DNA of 48,148 nucleotides, taken from an uncultured Slackia sp. (GTDB lineage: Bacteria; Actinomycetota; Coriobacteriia; Coriobacteriales; Eggerthellaceae). Position 1 is the stretch's first letter; the number at the start of each line of letters is the position of its first letter. Under the pieces are notes generated by a model, which saw only the letters and a list, made by a program, of their open reading frames with translations, did no database searches and was not told the origin of the DNA. Positions 1 to 6,945 of this stretch are shown here, in pieces. The DNA lies in the NCBI GenBank assembly GCA_900553775.1, contig USEZ01000002.1, forward strand, positions 1 to 48,148, written 5' to 3'. Position numbers and translations under genes: made by a program.

Positions 1-49
1 TCCGCCGCACCTGCCCCTGCCTGCGTTGCGGCGATCTAGGTGACGCCAT
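1..49 (-). CDS. Start of a gene running off the left edge (partial)
   Basis: An ATG at 49-47 on the minus strand is preceded by AGGAGG (57-52) and opens a frame (MASPRSPQRR...) that stays open to the window edge. The spacing between AGGAGG and ATG is only 2 nt, which is short. The upstream ATG at 65-63, which overlaps the stop of the previous gene as ATGA, leads to TAG after nine codons and is probably not the start. If real, this gene is co-transcribed with the helix-turn-helix gene just upstream. Too little is visible to say what it encodes. Confidence 0.3.
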   Translation of the reverse strand, partial: MASPRSPQRRQGQVRR

Positions 50-64
50 AACCTCCTGCGTTCA

Positions 65-448
65 TCAGTACACCCCTTGGGCGATGAGCTCTCTTTGTTT
101 GCATTGCAGGAAATAGTCGGCCACGGCTATGTAGAACCCTGCTTCCTCCTGGCTGCTTGCATTTTCAATGGCTTGAAGCGGAGGTTCGAATCGGAACGCT
201 TGCTTGCATTCGAGGTAGAGGTCATGGAGGTTGGATGCTGTGGGCTCTCCGTTGGCAGCTGCGTCGCTCGTCATATGGACGGGCCGCCCTGCTCTTGGTT
301 TTTTCGAGAGCCTGTCGTATACCGACTCTTCGCTTAGTATCCACGTATGACCCACTTTGGCGCCATCGAGGGTTCCTTCGCTCGCGAGTTTTCTCACACG
401 GGCGGGGGATATGCCGAGGATATCGGCGCTTTGGGCGACGGAGAGCAT
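65..448 (-). CDS. Small helix-turn-helix DNA-binding protein
   Basis: 127 aa. The N-terminal ~55 residues (SVAQSADILGISPARVRKLA, then VGHTWIL) have the layout of an excisionase/MerR-like winged helix-turn-helix: a helix-turn-helix, a short beta hairpin, then a basic KKPRAGRP tail. The C-terminal half (about 60-127) is a separate domain with two predicted helices (LHDLYLECKQAF and FYIAVADYFLQCKQRE). Family members often autoregulate and are co-transcribed with an effector such as a toxin or a mobile-element gene. Here a second frame begins within 20 bp of the stop but leaves the window. The ATG at 448 has AAAGGA upstream. The real partner and role cannot be decided from this sequence. Confidence 0.7.
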   Translation of the reverse strand: MLSVAQSADILGISPARVRKLASEGTLDGAKVGHTWILSEESVYDRLSKKPRAGRPVHMTSDAAANGEPTASNLHDLYLECKQAFRFEPPLQAIENASSQEEAGFYIAVADYFLQCKQRELIAQGVY

Positions 449-494
449 GGCGGTCCTTTCGTTGGATTGCTATACAGCCAATCGTAATAAATAG

Positions 495-508
495 TTGCGT
501 AATCGCAA
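495..508. promoter_or_regulatory. Inverted repeat in AT-rich promoter region of the HTH gene
   Basis: TTGCG-TAAT-CGCAA lies about 50 bp upstream of the HTH start, in an island (470-545) much richer in AT than its surroundings. A related half-site (AATCGTAAT) lies just next to it at 480-488. This is where the promoter of the HTH gene must be, so it is a candidate autoregulatory operator. No clear -35/-10 pair was identified. Confidence 0.3.
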
Positions 509-607
509 TGAATATTTTACGAAAAGATAGAAGATAGAAGTCGTTGTCGCGCTTGAAAGGGCCGCCGTGACGCGTTTTGTATCCGCCGCACCTGGTGTTC
601 GGGCTGT

Positions 608-643
608 TATGAGAGAAGGGAGCCGTAGCTCCCTTCTCTCATA
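608..643. terminator. Perfect 16-bp stem-loop between two minus-strand units
   Basis: A 16-bp perfect inverted repeat (608-623 with 628-643) closes a CGTA loop. Neither strand has a clean T-run after it; the plus side continues TATATATG and then TTGCTTTTC. It probably ends or insulates transcription from the operon at 723-3589, but could instead be a protein-binding site. Confidence 0.45.
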
Positions 644-686
644 TATATGTTGCTTTTCGCGCGTCGGCGCCTTGTGCCCGCATGCC

Positions 687-713
687 GTCCTTGCGGCATT
701 TCGCCGCAAGGAC
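687..713 (-). terminator. Stem-loop right after the oxidoreductase operon
   Basis: An 11-bp perfect stem (GTCCTTGCGGC with GCCGCAAGGAC) and a 5-nt loop start 10 bp past the stop codon of the gene ending at 723. No T-run follows on the minus strand. The position suggests a 3'-end stabilising or terminating hairpin. Confidence 0.5.
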
Positions 714-722
714 CAAGGCACG

Positions 723-1781
723 TTACTCGATGACCTCGAAGCTCAGCGACGCTTCGAGCGGCGACACCACGCCGTCGGCGGTTTTCGCGCGCACGGACAG
801 GTTGTAGTCGCCCGGCTCGGCGAACGACGTGGTGAACTGCCAGTTCACCCACTTGTCGGCCGTGGCGCCTTCGGTGGGGCAGCTGGTCCAGGTGGCTCCG
901 TCGTCGAACGAGAATTCGATCGCGGTGATCGCAGAGCCGCAGTCGTCGGCAACGCCCTCGAAGGTGATGTCGTAGCCGGCCTTGAACACGCATCCCTCGG
1001 AGGTGTTGTGGATGTCGATCTTGTTGCGGAACTGCGGGTCGACCTGCTGCACGGCAGGTTCTTCCGCCTGGCGGGTCAGCTCGATGTTCACGATATCGCG
1101 CGTGAAGTAGCGCGCCACCGTTTCGGGGAGCCACATCTGCACGGCGGAGCCGTCGGTGGACTTCAGGCCTTCGCCGTTCACCTGGTACACCAGCATGGCC
1201 TTCTTATCGAGGGCGTACTGCAAAGGCAGCGCCTGGCCGAAGCCGTCGGCGCCATATGCCGTCACGGTGTTCACGCCTTCTTCGAGGTCGGCCATGCCCA
1301 CGATCGACTCGAGCGGCACGCCCACCACGGCGGCCTGGCCGAACGGCTTGCCCGTGGCGCAGGAGCAGCCCATGAGCGCGGTCTGCTCGGCCTCTTTCAT
1401 CTCGGACACGTTCACGGTGAAGTTCTTCTTGATGTTGCCGCCCACGTTGATGTAGTAGTTGGCAACGCCCTCGCCGTTGTCCAGCATTTCGACGGAAGGC
1501 TTCGAGCACATCGAGGTGAGTGCGGTGCCGAACACGTTGAACAGCTCGTCGTTGGGTGTGACGCCTTCCTGGTTGAAAGCGAAGTCGCCCTGCACGTCGG
1601 CCACGTGCGTGAAGTCTTTATCCAGCGTCAGGCGGTGGGAATCGATGGTATTGCCGTCGACGTCGTGCGAAAGGCCCTCGGCCTGCGGCGCCTTGTCGGC
1701 GAACGCCATCGTGGCGCCCGAGGCAACCAGGGCGACACCGGCCGCTCCGGCGAAAATCTTCTTAGGAGTAGAAAACTTCAT
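723..1781 (-). CDS. Exported sulfite-oxidase-fold protein
   Basis: 352 aa. The Sec-type signal peptide runs to about residue 28 (GAAGVALVASG... AFA-D). The middle (about 55-240) resembles the molybdopterin-binding domain of the sulfite oxidase family; the C-terminal ~100 residues match its Ig-like dimerisation domain (IEFSFDDGATWTSC, then NWQF and YNLSVRAK). Cys92, Cys139 and Cys141 are candidates for the usual metal-ligand cysteine; MGCSC at 137-141 is the best placed. There is no twin-arginine pair in the signal (TPKKIF), which is odd because Mo enzymes are normally folded with cofactor and exported by Tat. It shares the segment VQGDFA.nQE with its upstream neighbour and lies 11 bp behind it, so the two are paralogues in one operon. 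Possible roles are redox subunit or cofactor-free binding protein. Confidence 0.7.
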   Translation of the reverse strand: MKFSTPKKIFAGAAGVALVASGATMAFADKAPQAEGLSHDVDGNTIDSHRLTLDKDFTHVADVQGDFAFNQEGVTPNDELFNVFGTALTSMCSKPSVEMLDNGEGVANYYINVGGNIKKNFTVNVSEMKEAEQTALMGCSCATGKPFGQAAVVGVPLESIVGMADLEEGVNTVTAYGADGFGQALPLQYALDKKAMLVYQVNGEGLKSTDGSAVQMWLPETVARYFTRDIVNIELTRQAEEPAVQQVDPQFRNKIDIHNTSEGCVFKAGYDITFEGVADDCGSAITAIEFSFDDGATWTSCPTEGATADKWVNWQFTTSFAEPGDYNLSVRAKTADGVVSPLEASLSFEVIE

Positions 1782-1792
1782 GGTGTGCCCTC

Positions 1793-3589
1793 CTATTTCT
1801 CTTCTTCGGCGTCGGCGTCGGCCTTGGCGGGAACGAGGCTCGCCGTTTCAAGCACGGTGGTCTGTTCGGGGGTGGGCATGACGTCTTTCGCGTTGATCAT
1901 GACCGTCTGCGTTTCGTAGCTGGTCAATCCCTCTTCGGTGGTGGCGCGCACGGTCAGGCAGTAGGCGCCTTCCTTCTCGGGCGTCCAGGTGAAGTTCCAC
2001 CAGATCATCTTGTTCACATCGGTGTCGGCCAGGTCGTACTTAGTCCAGGTTTCGCCCTGGTCCATGGAAAACTCCACGCTCGCGATCTTCTGGTCGTAGC
2101 CGTCCACGTATCCGTTGAAGGTATAAGGCTGGCCGTTCTGGATGATCAAGCCGTCGGGCACGCCCAGGATGGTGGCGTTGGGCTTGTTCATCATGTCGCC
2201 GGCTTCGTTCTGCCAGGCGTTGGGGTTGCCCGCCCATTTGTCGGTGTAGTCGATGTCTTCGTTGGTCACGTTGTAGCTGGCAACCTGCTTGGAGTTGATC
2301 TGAGCGTCGACGCCTTCGACCCAGTTGGTGCAAGGATAGCCGCGCGTGGCGTCGAGGTATTCGCCGCCGATCTTGTACACCAGCAGCGCCTCGTTGTCGT
2401 CGAGCTTGTCTTTCGGGAAGGCGCGCTTGGAGCTGCCGTCGGCACGCATGACGCGCACGCCCGTGGTGTCGTCGAGGTAGCCGCCGGCCTTTTCCACCAG
2501 CCAGCTCACCGGAATGCCCGTGATTTCGGTGTTGGTCACGCCGCCGCCGCCCACGGGGTTCCAGTTGCAGACCATCTTGGAGGTCTTGTTCACGATGACG
2601 CCCGCTTCTTCGGCTTCGGCGATCAGGTCGGGAAGCTTGGCGGTGTAGGGATCGGGCACGTTGCCGTCGATCGTGATCTCCCAGTTGTCGAACAGGCTTT
2701 GCGGCATTTCGAGATTCAGGCCGTTGACGCCCGCGCCGTGGCGCATGTTGTCGTAGTAGGCGTGCATCCAGTCGTAGGAGAACACCTCGTCTTGGCTCTG
2801 CGTCATTTCCTGGTCGATGGCGAAATCGCCCTGGACGTTCTCGACTTTGTTAATGCCCCACAGACGCTCGTATTTCGTGAGGTCCCACAGCTGCAGGCCC
2901 TCGCCGTTCTCGGTTCCGTTGTGGCACGACATGCAGCTGCCGTCGTATTCGCCGTCGAATTTGCCCTTGCCGGGGCCGGTGTAGTGGATGCCGTGCATCA
3001 AGGTGCCGAATTCGTACTGCTTGGCGATGTAGCCGGGAGCGTAGGAATGGCAGAACAGGCACTGCTGCACGGTGGTTTCGTTGCCCAGCGCGTCGTTCCA
3101 GGCCACGGGATGCTCGTAGGGCAGGTTCTTCAACAGGGCGTCCAAATCGGCGTGGCACGATTCGCAGCCGCGGTCGTCGGCGCCCAGCCAGTAGGTGTTA
3201 TAGGAGTTCGAGCCGGCCTGGATCTGCCAGGCGTCGGGGTTCACTTCGTATTCGGTGGGAGTGCGCTGCACCATCTGGCCGTTGGGCAGGGTGCGGATTT
3301 CAGGCGCATGCTCTTCGCCCAGGGCTTCCCAGCGGTCGTACAGGCCGTCGAGGTATTCCTTGCCGGGATAGGCGTTCTCGTCGATATCGGCATTCGTGAT
3401 GCCCTCTTCGCCGTCGATGACCTTCTGCTGCTCGGGCGTGACGGCCGATTCCTCGGATGCTTCTTGATTCGCGGTGGGCGCGCTTGCGGGCTCCTGCTCG
3501 GCTTCTTGCTGCGGCGCGCATCCCGCCATGCAGCAAAACGCGCAAGCCAGACCCACCGTGGCGATCGCGATTCTGCTCTTGATAGACAT
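1793..3589 (-). CDS. Triheme cytochrome c fused to a sulfite-oxidase-fold domain (lipoprotein)
   Basis: 598 aa from the ATG at 3589, chosen because a strong AAGGGGGACTT ribosome site precedes it and because it gives a lipoprotein signal ending CCMAGC (lipobox Cys24). Three haem c sites are visible: CESCH (142-146), CLFCH (177-181) and CMSCH (219-223). From about 250 the protein becomes a sulfite-oxidase-like molybdopterin domain; Cys341 in MVCNWNP is the likely counterpart of the metal-ligand cysteine. The end is the Ig-like dimerisation domain (VEFSMDQGETWTK). No twin-arginine motif is present. The fusion implies electron transfer between haems and the C-terminal site outside the membrane. 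No membrane quinone partner is encoded nearby. The substrate is not evident. Confidence 0.8.
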   Translation of the reverse strand: MSIKSRIAIATVGLACAFCCMAGCAPQQEAEQEPASAPTANQEASEESAVTPEQQKVIDGEEGITNADIDENAYPGKEYLDGLYDRWEALGEEHAPEIRTLPNGQMVQRTPTEYEVNPDAWQIQAGSNSYNTYWLGADDRGCESCHADLDALLKNLPYEHPVAWNDALGNETTVQQCLFCHSYAPGYIAKQYEFGTLMHGIHYTGPGKGKFDGEYDGSCMSCHNGTENGEGLQLWDLTKYERLWGINKVENVQGDFAIDQEMTQSQDEVFSYDWMHAYYDNMRHGAGVNGLNLEMPQSLFDNWEITIDGNVPDPYTAKLPDLIAEAEEAGVIVNKTSKMVCNWNPVGGGGVTNTEITGIPVSWLVEKAGGYLDDTTGVRVMRADGSSKRAFPKDKLDDNEALLVYKIGGEYLDATRGYPCTNWVEGVDAQINSKQVASYNVTNEDIDYTDKWAGNPNAWQNEAGDMMNKPNATILGVPDGLIIQNGQPYTFNGYVDGYDQKIASVEFSMDQGETWTKYDLADTDVNKMIWWNFTWTPEKEGAYCLTVRATTEEGLTSYETQTVMINAKDVMPTPEQTTVLETASLVPAKADADAEEEK

Positions 3590-3787
3590 AAGTCCCCCTT
3601 GTGTCGTGTGATGGTTCGGCGGGCGCATCCCGCCGTCGCTTCCGCCGTGCCGCCTTCCTCCTTTCCCCTTCGGCAAGACGGAAGCGCGCACGGGCAAGAC
3701 GGGCATGAAACGGAGGGCTGCCCGGCTTTCCCTGTGCGCGCGTATAGGAGAAAAGTACGGCCATCTCGTCCGTTAAGGTATCGCCAC

Positions 3788-3817
3788 GAAATACGATTTT
3801 GCGAAATGCCAGGTCAA
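3788..3817 (-). promoter_or_regulatory. Candidate promoter of the cytochrome/oxidoreductase operon
   Basis: On the minus strand TTGACC (3817-3812) is followed after 18 bp by TATTTC (3793-3788). The -35 box is good and the -10 box only fair. The implied leader is about 190 nt. It is the best candidate seen in the 500-bp divergent region 3590-4088, which otherwise holds no gene. Confidence 0.35.
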
Positions 3818-3821
3818 AGGC

Positions 3822-3839
3822 ATCGCCCATAAGGGTGAT
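3822..3839. promoter_or_regulatory. Inverted repeat directly upstream of the -35 box
   Basis: ATCGCCC-ATAA-GGGTGAT, seven-base arms with one mismatch, sits 4 bp upstream of the TTGACC box of the minus-strand operon. This is the classical place for an activator. The divergent gene encodes a LuxR-type regulator, making it the natural candidate to bind here; that link is inference. Confidence 0.35.
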
Positions 3840-4088
3840 AACGAACGCCGGCAACCGTGCGCCGCTGCGAAACGCGGTTTTCGGCTGTGCGCGGGAGCCT
3901 GGTCCCGAAGCCGCGCGTTCGGCATCCGTGCCGTTTTGCCGTTCGTGCACCGCGCGCCAAGCGGCCCTGCGCCGATTCGCGCGGCGAAGGGGTCTTTGCC
4001 GGAAGGCGCTTTGTTTCGGCTTTATGCGGAAGTTGGGCTAAAATCGCACGGAACGTCTGTTGTCGCAAAGGGGAGCAAGGGGGTGCGC

Positions 4089-5702
4089 ATGGGCGTTGCT
4101 CAAGCACGGCCGAATGCCTGCGTCATGCTATGCGCATTCGGCTCCTGTCTCAATCTGGTGTGGTGCACGCTCATGGGGCATACGCTCGGATTCATGCCCG
4201 CCGCCGACGGCATGGAGGGCTGGACGAACCCGCGTGCGTTCTTTCTTGCGGGCATCCTCGCGACAAGCGTCCTATTCGCGGCGTTTCCTCATGTCATGCG
4301 GCGGGCCAACAAGGTGTTCGCGTCCGCTTTGCCGGTGCTTGCCGCTGCGGGCACGGCATGTTTCGCCCTTGCGTATCGCCAAGACCTTTTCGATTCGGAC
4401 GCATTGGCGGCATTCGGCCTGTGCGTGTCGGGCACGGGCTATTTTTGGCTGGTGATGCGCTACAACCTGCTGCTTGCGCGCACGCAGCTGTTCTCCTGCG
4501 CGGTATGGAGCATCGTCGGCGCGCTTTTCGCGAAGCTCGTGCTGGTGGAGGTATTCGGAGGCTCCCTCGATACGGGAATCCAGGTGGGCGTGGCCGTCGC
4601 GTTGCCAGTGGTCTCGACGCTCGTGTTCGAAGCGGCGCGCATTGCGGCGAAGCGTCAGGTCGAGCGCAGCCCGTGGGTCGACCCGGGCATTGCGTCGCGC
4701 AGCTCGCGCACGCATACCGAATTCGGCATTCCCAGCCGCCCGCGCGTCGTTGCCATGGGGCGTTCTGAAAAACGCGACCTGATGGCCATCGTCGCGGTGG
4801 CGGCCATTTTGCTCGCCGTCGTGCGCGCTATGAGCTTTCTCGGCATGTGGGGCGATACTCACACGAGCCTTTCGGATTCGATCGCGTGGGTGTCGAGCCT
4901 TGCCCTCGGCGGCGTGTGCCTGGTGCTTTTCGGACGTTTCGCGCTGATCGCGGTGCAGGAACGCCCCGTTTCCATGCGCTTTCAGCCCGCCATCCTCGTG
5001 ACGCTTGCCGGCATGTTCGCCATGGCGCTGCATGTGGATGCCGGCAGCATGGCCGCCACGTTTCTCAGCATCGTCGTGCAGCTTGACGAGTTGTTCGCGC
5101 ATCTGCTGTTCTGGTGCGTGGTCATTGCGGCGCTCGATGCGCTCGATGTGCCGTCGTATCGGGTGGTCGGCTTCGCATGCGCCGTGTACGCGGCCGTTTC
5201 CATCGCCTGGGTGGTGCTGATGAGCCGCGTTACGGTGGTCGATACGGCGCTTGTCCTTCTTGCCGCCTATGCCGTGGTGGTGTTCGCCATGCGCGTGAAC
5301 TGGCGCCGCATCGGGCCCGCCCAAGAGGCGTCCGCGTTGTCGGCGTCCGAAGGGGCGGCGCATGCGGCCGATGCCCGGGATGCCGCTTCCTGCGACGGTC
5401 CGAATGCTTCGCCGCGCGGCATCGAAGCAGCGGGCGCCGACGCCACGGCGCGCCTGCATGCGCTGATCGCGCAACGCTGCGACGATCTGGCCGATGCCTA
5501 CGGGCTTTCGCCGCGCGAGCGCGAGGTGTTCGCCTGTATGGCGCGCGGCCGCACGCGCGCGGGCATCCAGGAGGACCTGGTGCTTTCGGGCAACACGGTG
5601 AAAACGCACGTGGCCCATATTTACGCGAAGCTCGGCGTGCACGACCGCCAAGAGATGATGGCGCTTTTGCTCGGCCGAGACGATTGCGACGGCCCCTCGT
5701 AG
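4089..5702 (+). CDS. Many-pass membrane LuxR-family regulator
   Basis: 537 aa from the ATG at 4089, which has AAGGGGG 5 bp upstream. About 12 hydrophobic segments fill residues 8-420 (for example LCAFGSCLNLVWCTLMG and LMAIVAVAAILLAVV). A variable Ala/Asp-rich linker follows, then a LuxR (GerE) helix-turn-helix at about 467-530: LSPREREVFACMARG then GNTVKTHVAHIYAKLGV. This architecture is expanded in Eggerthellaceae, where such genes usually sit beside respiratory reductases. Here it is divergent from the triheme operon, so it is the likely regulator of that operon, presumably sensing a ligand or membrane state through the N-terminal domain. The ligand is unknown. Confidence 0.85.
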   Translation: MGVAQARPNACVMLCAFGSCLNLVWCTLMGHTLGFMPAADGMEGWTNPRAFFLAGILATSVLFAAFPHVMRRANKVFASALPVLAAAGTACFALAYRQDLFDSDALAAFGLCVSGTGYFWLVMRYNLLLARTQLFSCAVWSIVGALFAKLVLVEVFGGSLDTGIQVGVAVALPVVSTLVFEAARIAAKRQVERSPWVDPGIASRSSRTHTEFGIPSRPRVVAMGRSEKRDLMAIVAVAAILLAVVRAMSFLGMWGDTHTSLSDSIAWVSSLALGGVCLVLFGRFALIAVQERPVSMRFQPAILVTLAGMFAMALHVDAGSMAATFLSIVVQLDELFAHLLFWCVVIAALDALDVPSYRVVGFACAVYAAVSIAWVVLMSRVTVVDTALVLLAAYAVVVFAMRVNWRRIGPAQEASALSASEGAAHAADARDAASCDGPNASPRGIEAAGADATARLHALIAQRCDDLADAYGLSPREREVFACMARGRTRAGIQEDLVLSGNTVKTHVAHIYAKLGVHDRQEMMALLLGRDDCDGPS

Positions 5703-5807
5703 CGGGCCGTGCGCCGTAGCGGTCGGCGACGTGCTTTCGCCGCCTGCCGGGCGCTATCTTGCCGTGTGTTTCGAGGCGTCCGCCGCGCCTCCTCCCATTC
5801 TCCGATT

Positions 5808-5834
5808 CGCCGCTGCCGGCGGCCTCCTTTTTTT
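5808..5834 (+). terminator. Weak intrinsic terminator after the LuxR gene
   Basis: A short GC stem (CGCCG-CTGC-CGGCG, 5808-5821) is followed 6 bp later by seven T (5828-5834). The stem is short and the gap to the T-run is long, so strength is doubtful. Its presence argues against starting the next gene at the in-frame ATG at 5731. Confidence 0.35.
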
Positions 5835-5868
5835 GCTGTACGCGTTCGTTGAAAGCCGGGTGAAGCTC

Positions 5869-6582
5869 ATGACCGCGGATGTTTCTGCCGTCTTGTACGA
5901 GAAGTTCGGCCTGCGCGCATGCGCCGGGCTCGACGGCCGCGAGGGGCGGCCTGCGCTGTTTCGCTCGCGCGCGCTGGCCGATGCGGGTGCCGACGATGCG
6001 GCGGCGTTGCGGGAGCTTGGCATCAAAGTGGTCTACGACCTGCGCAAAGAGGCGGAACGCACGGCCGACCCCGAGCCTTTCGCCGTTCGCGAGATGTTCG
6101 AGGTTCGCACATGTCCCGTCGACCTGCAAGACGATGCGGCGCGCACGCAGGAAACCAAGGCGCGCCACGTGAAGGCGGCCTACGGGCGCCCCGGAGAGCG
6201 AATGCTGTTTCTCTACGGCGTCATGGCCGATCATGCCGATGCGGTGCGCGATATCGCGGCGGCCATCCTGCACGAGGGGCGCCCTGCGCTCGTCCACTGC
6301 GCCAACGGCAAAGACCGCGTGGGGGCGGTATGCGCGAGCGTCCAGCTCGCCTGCGGCGTCTCGCGCGATGCCGTGTATGCCGATTATCTTCTGACGAACG
6401 AATGCAATGCCGCTATGAACAGGCGCGATTTGGCGCACTATGCGGGCCTTATGCCGCCCGATGCCGTCGAGGTGCTTGCCGCCATGTTCGAGGCGCGCGC
6501 GGAATACCTGGACGTGTTCGTGGATGCGATCGAGGCGCGCTACGGCTCGGTCGAGCGTTGGATCGGCAAAGGCGGCGCGTAG
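5869..6582 (+). CDS. IphP-type tyrosine/serine phosphatase
   Basis: 237 aa from the ATG at 5869. The signature HCANGKDRVG is the HC-x5-R P-loop of the Tyr_phosphatase3/IphP family, with the GKDR variant. Upstream VVYDLRKEAERTADP corresponds to the conserved (I)DLRxxxE region. These enzymes remove phosphate from tyrosine, serine or sometimes phosphoinositides; the substrate here is unknown. The frame is open upstream to 5731, but that stretch is low complexity, holds a terminator-like hairpin and makes an unlikely N-terminus. The ribosome site before 5869 is weak, so the exact start is uncertain. No operon partner is apparent. Confidence 0.8.
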   Translation: MTADVSAVLYEKFGLRACAGLDGREGRPALFRSRALADAGADDAAALRELGIKVVYDLRKEAERTADPEPFAVREMFEVRTCPVDLQDDAARTQETKARHVKAAYGRPGERMLFLYGVMADHADAVRDIAAAILHEGRPALVHCANGKDRVGAVCASVQLACGVSRDAVYADYLLTNECNAAMNRRDLAHYAGLMPPDAVEVLAAMFEARAEYLDVFVDAIEARYGSVERWIGKGGA

Positions 6583-6659
6583 CGCGCCTCCTTTCGCCTT
6601 GCTGAGATTTCCGCCCAATATGACAGTTAAGTAACATGCGGAATAACTTGTGAGATAAG

Positions 6660-6688
6660 TTGACAATAGCACACTGAGATTTTATATT
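6660..6688 (+). promoter_or_regulatory. Promoter of the dnaK operon
   Basis: TTGACA (6660-6665), a 17-bp spacer and TATATT (6683-6688) form a near-consensus housekeeping promoter. An inverted repeat AACTT-N7-AAGTT (6645-6661) overlaps the -35 box. The hexamer TGAGAT occurs at 6603, 6651 and 6675, spaced 48 and 24 bp, one copy inside the promoter spacer. No exact HAIR or CIRCE element was seen. Transcription would begin near 6695, giving a leader of about 250 nt. Confidence 0.75.
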
Positions 6689-6802
6689 GGCAATCGTACC
6701 GAAAGGCTTGAGCCTTCACGGTGCAGGTCGGGTTCCGAAAGCGGCCGCCCTGCGCTTGGAAATGCGCGGAACGGTCGATTGCTCGGAAGCCGGCGCATCA
6801 TC

Positions 6803-6893
6803 GCTTTCGGTCCGGCATTGCCGGTCGGAAAGCGGCGCCTTACAAGGTAATAGCAGTCGGCGGGAAACCGCCACGCGTACCCGGCGCCCCGGG
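6803..6893 (+). promoter_or_regulatory. Structured part of the dnaK 5' leader
   Basis: Three consecutive hairpins lie in the untranslated leader. The first is 6803-6833, GCTTTC/GAAAGC plus CCGGC/GCCGG with a 3x3 internal loop. The second is 6859-6872, GGCGG-GAAA-CCGCC, closed by a GNRA tetraloop. The third is 6880-6893, CCCGG-CGCC-CCGGG. All are GC-rich and would not melt at mild heat shock, so a simple RNA thermometer is unlikely. They end about 50 nt before the start codon. Confidence 0.5.
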
Positions 6894-6945
6894 CTTTCGC
6901 AAGTCTTCGCCGTTCGGGTTCGCACAAAAGAGAGGACTGATACAT

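Noticed and set aside
1..594. TCCGCCGCACCTG present at 1-13 and again at 582-594, bracketing the HTH gene like an att duplication
   Set aside because: Only 13 bp of GC-rich sequence, one copy at the arbitrary window edge, and no integrase visible.
5731..5868. N-terminal extension of the IphP phosphatase with a hydrophobic stretch, possible signal peptide
   Set aside because: The stretch overlaps a terminator-like hairpin with seven T, has no ribosome site and is not in the family core.
6640..6700. CIRCE or canonical HAIR element at the dnaK promoter
   Set aside because: TAGCAC resembles half a CIRCE but the second half is missing; no CTTGAGT/ACTCAAG pair is present.
6803..6893. dnaK leader as RNA thermometer
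   Set aside because: All three hairpins are GC-rich and none covers the AGAGGA ribosome site, so melting by mild heat is unlikely.
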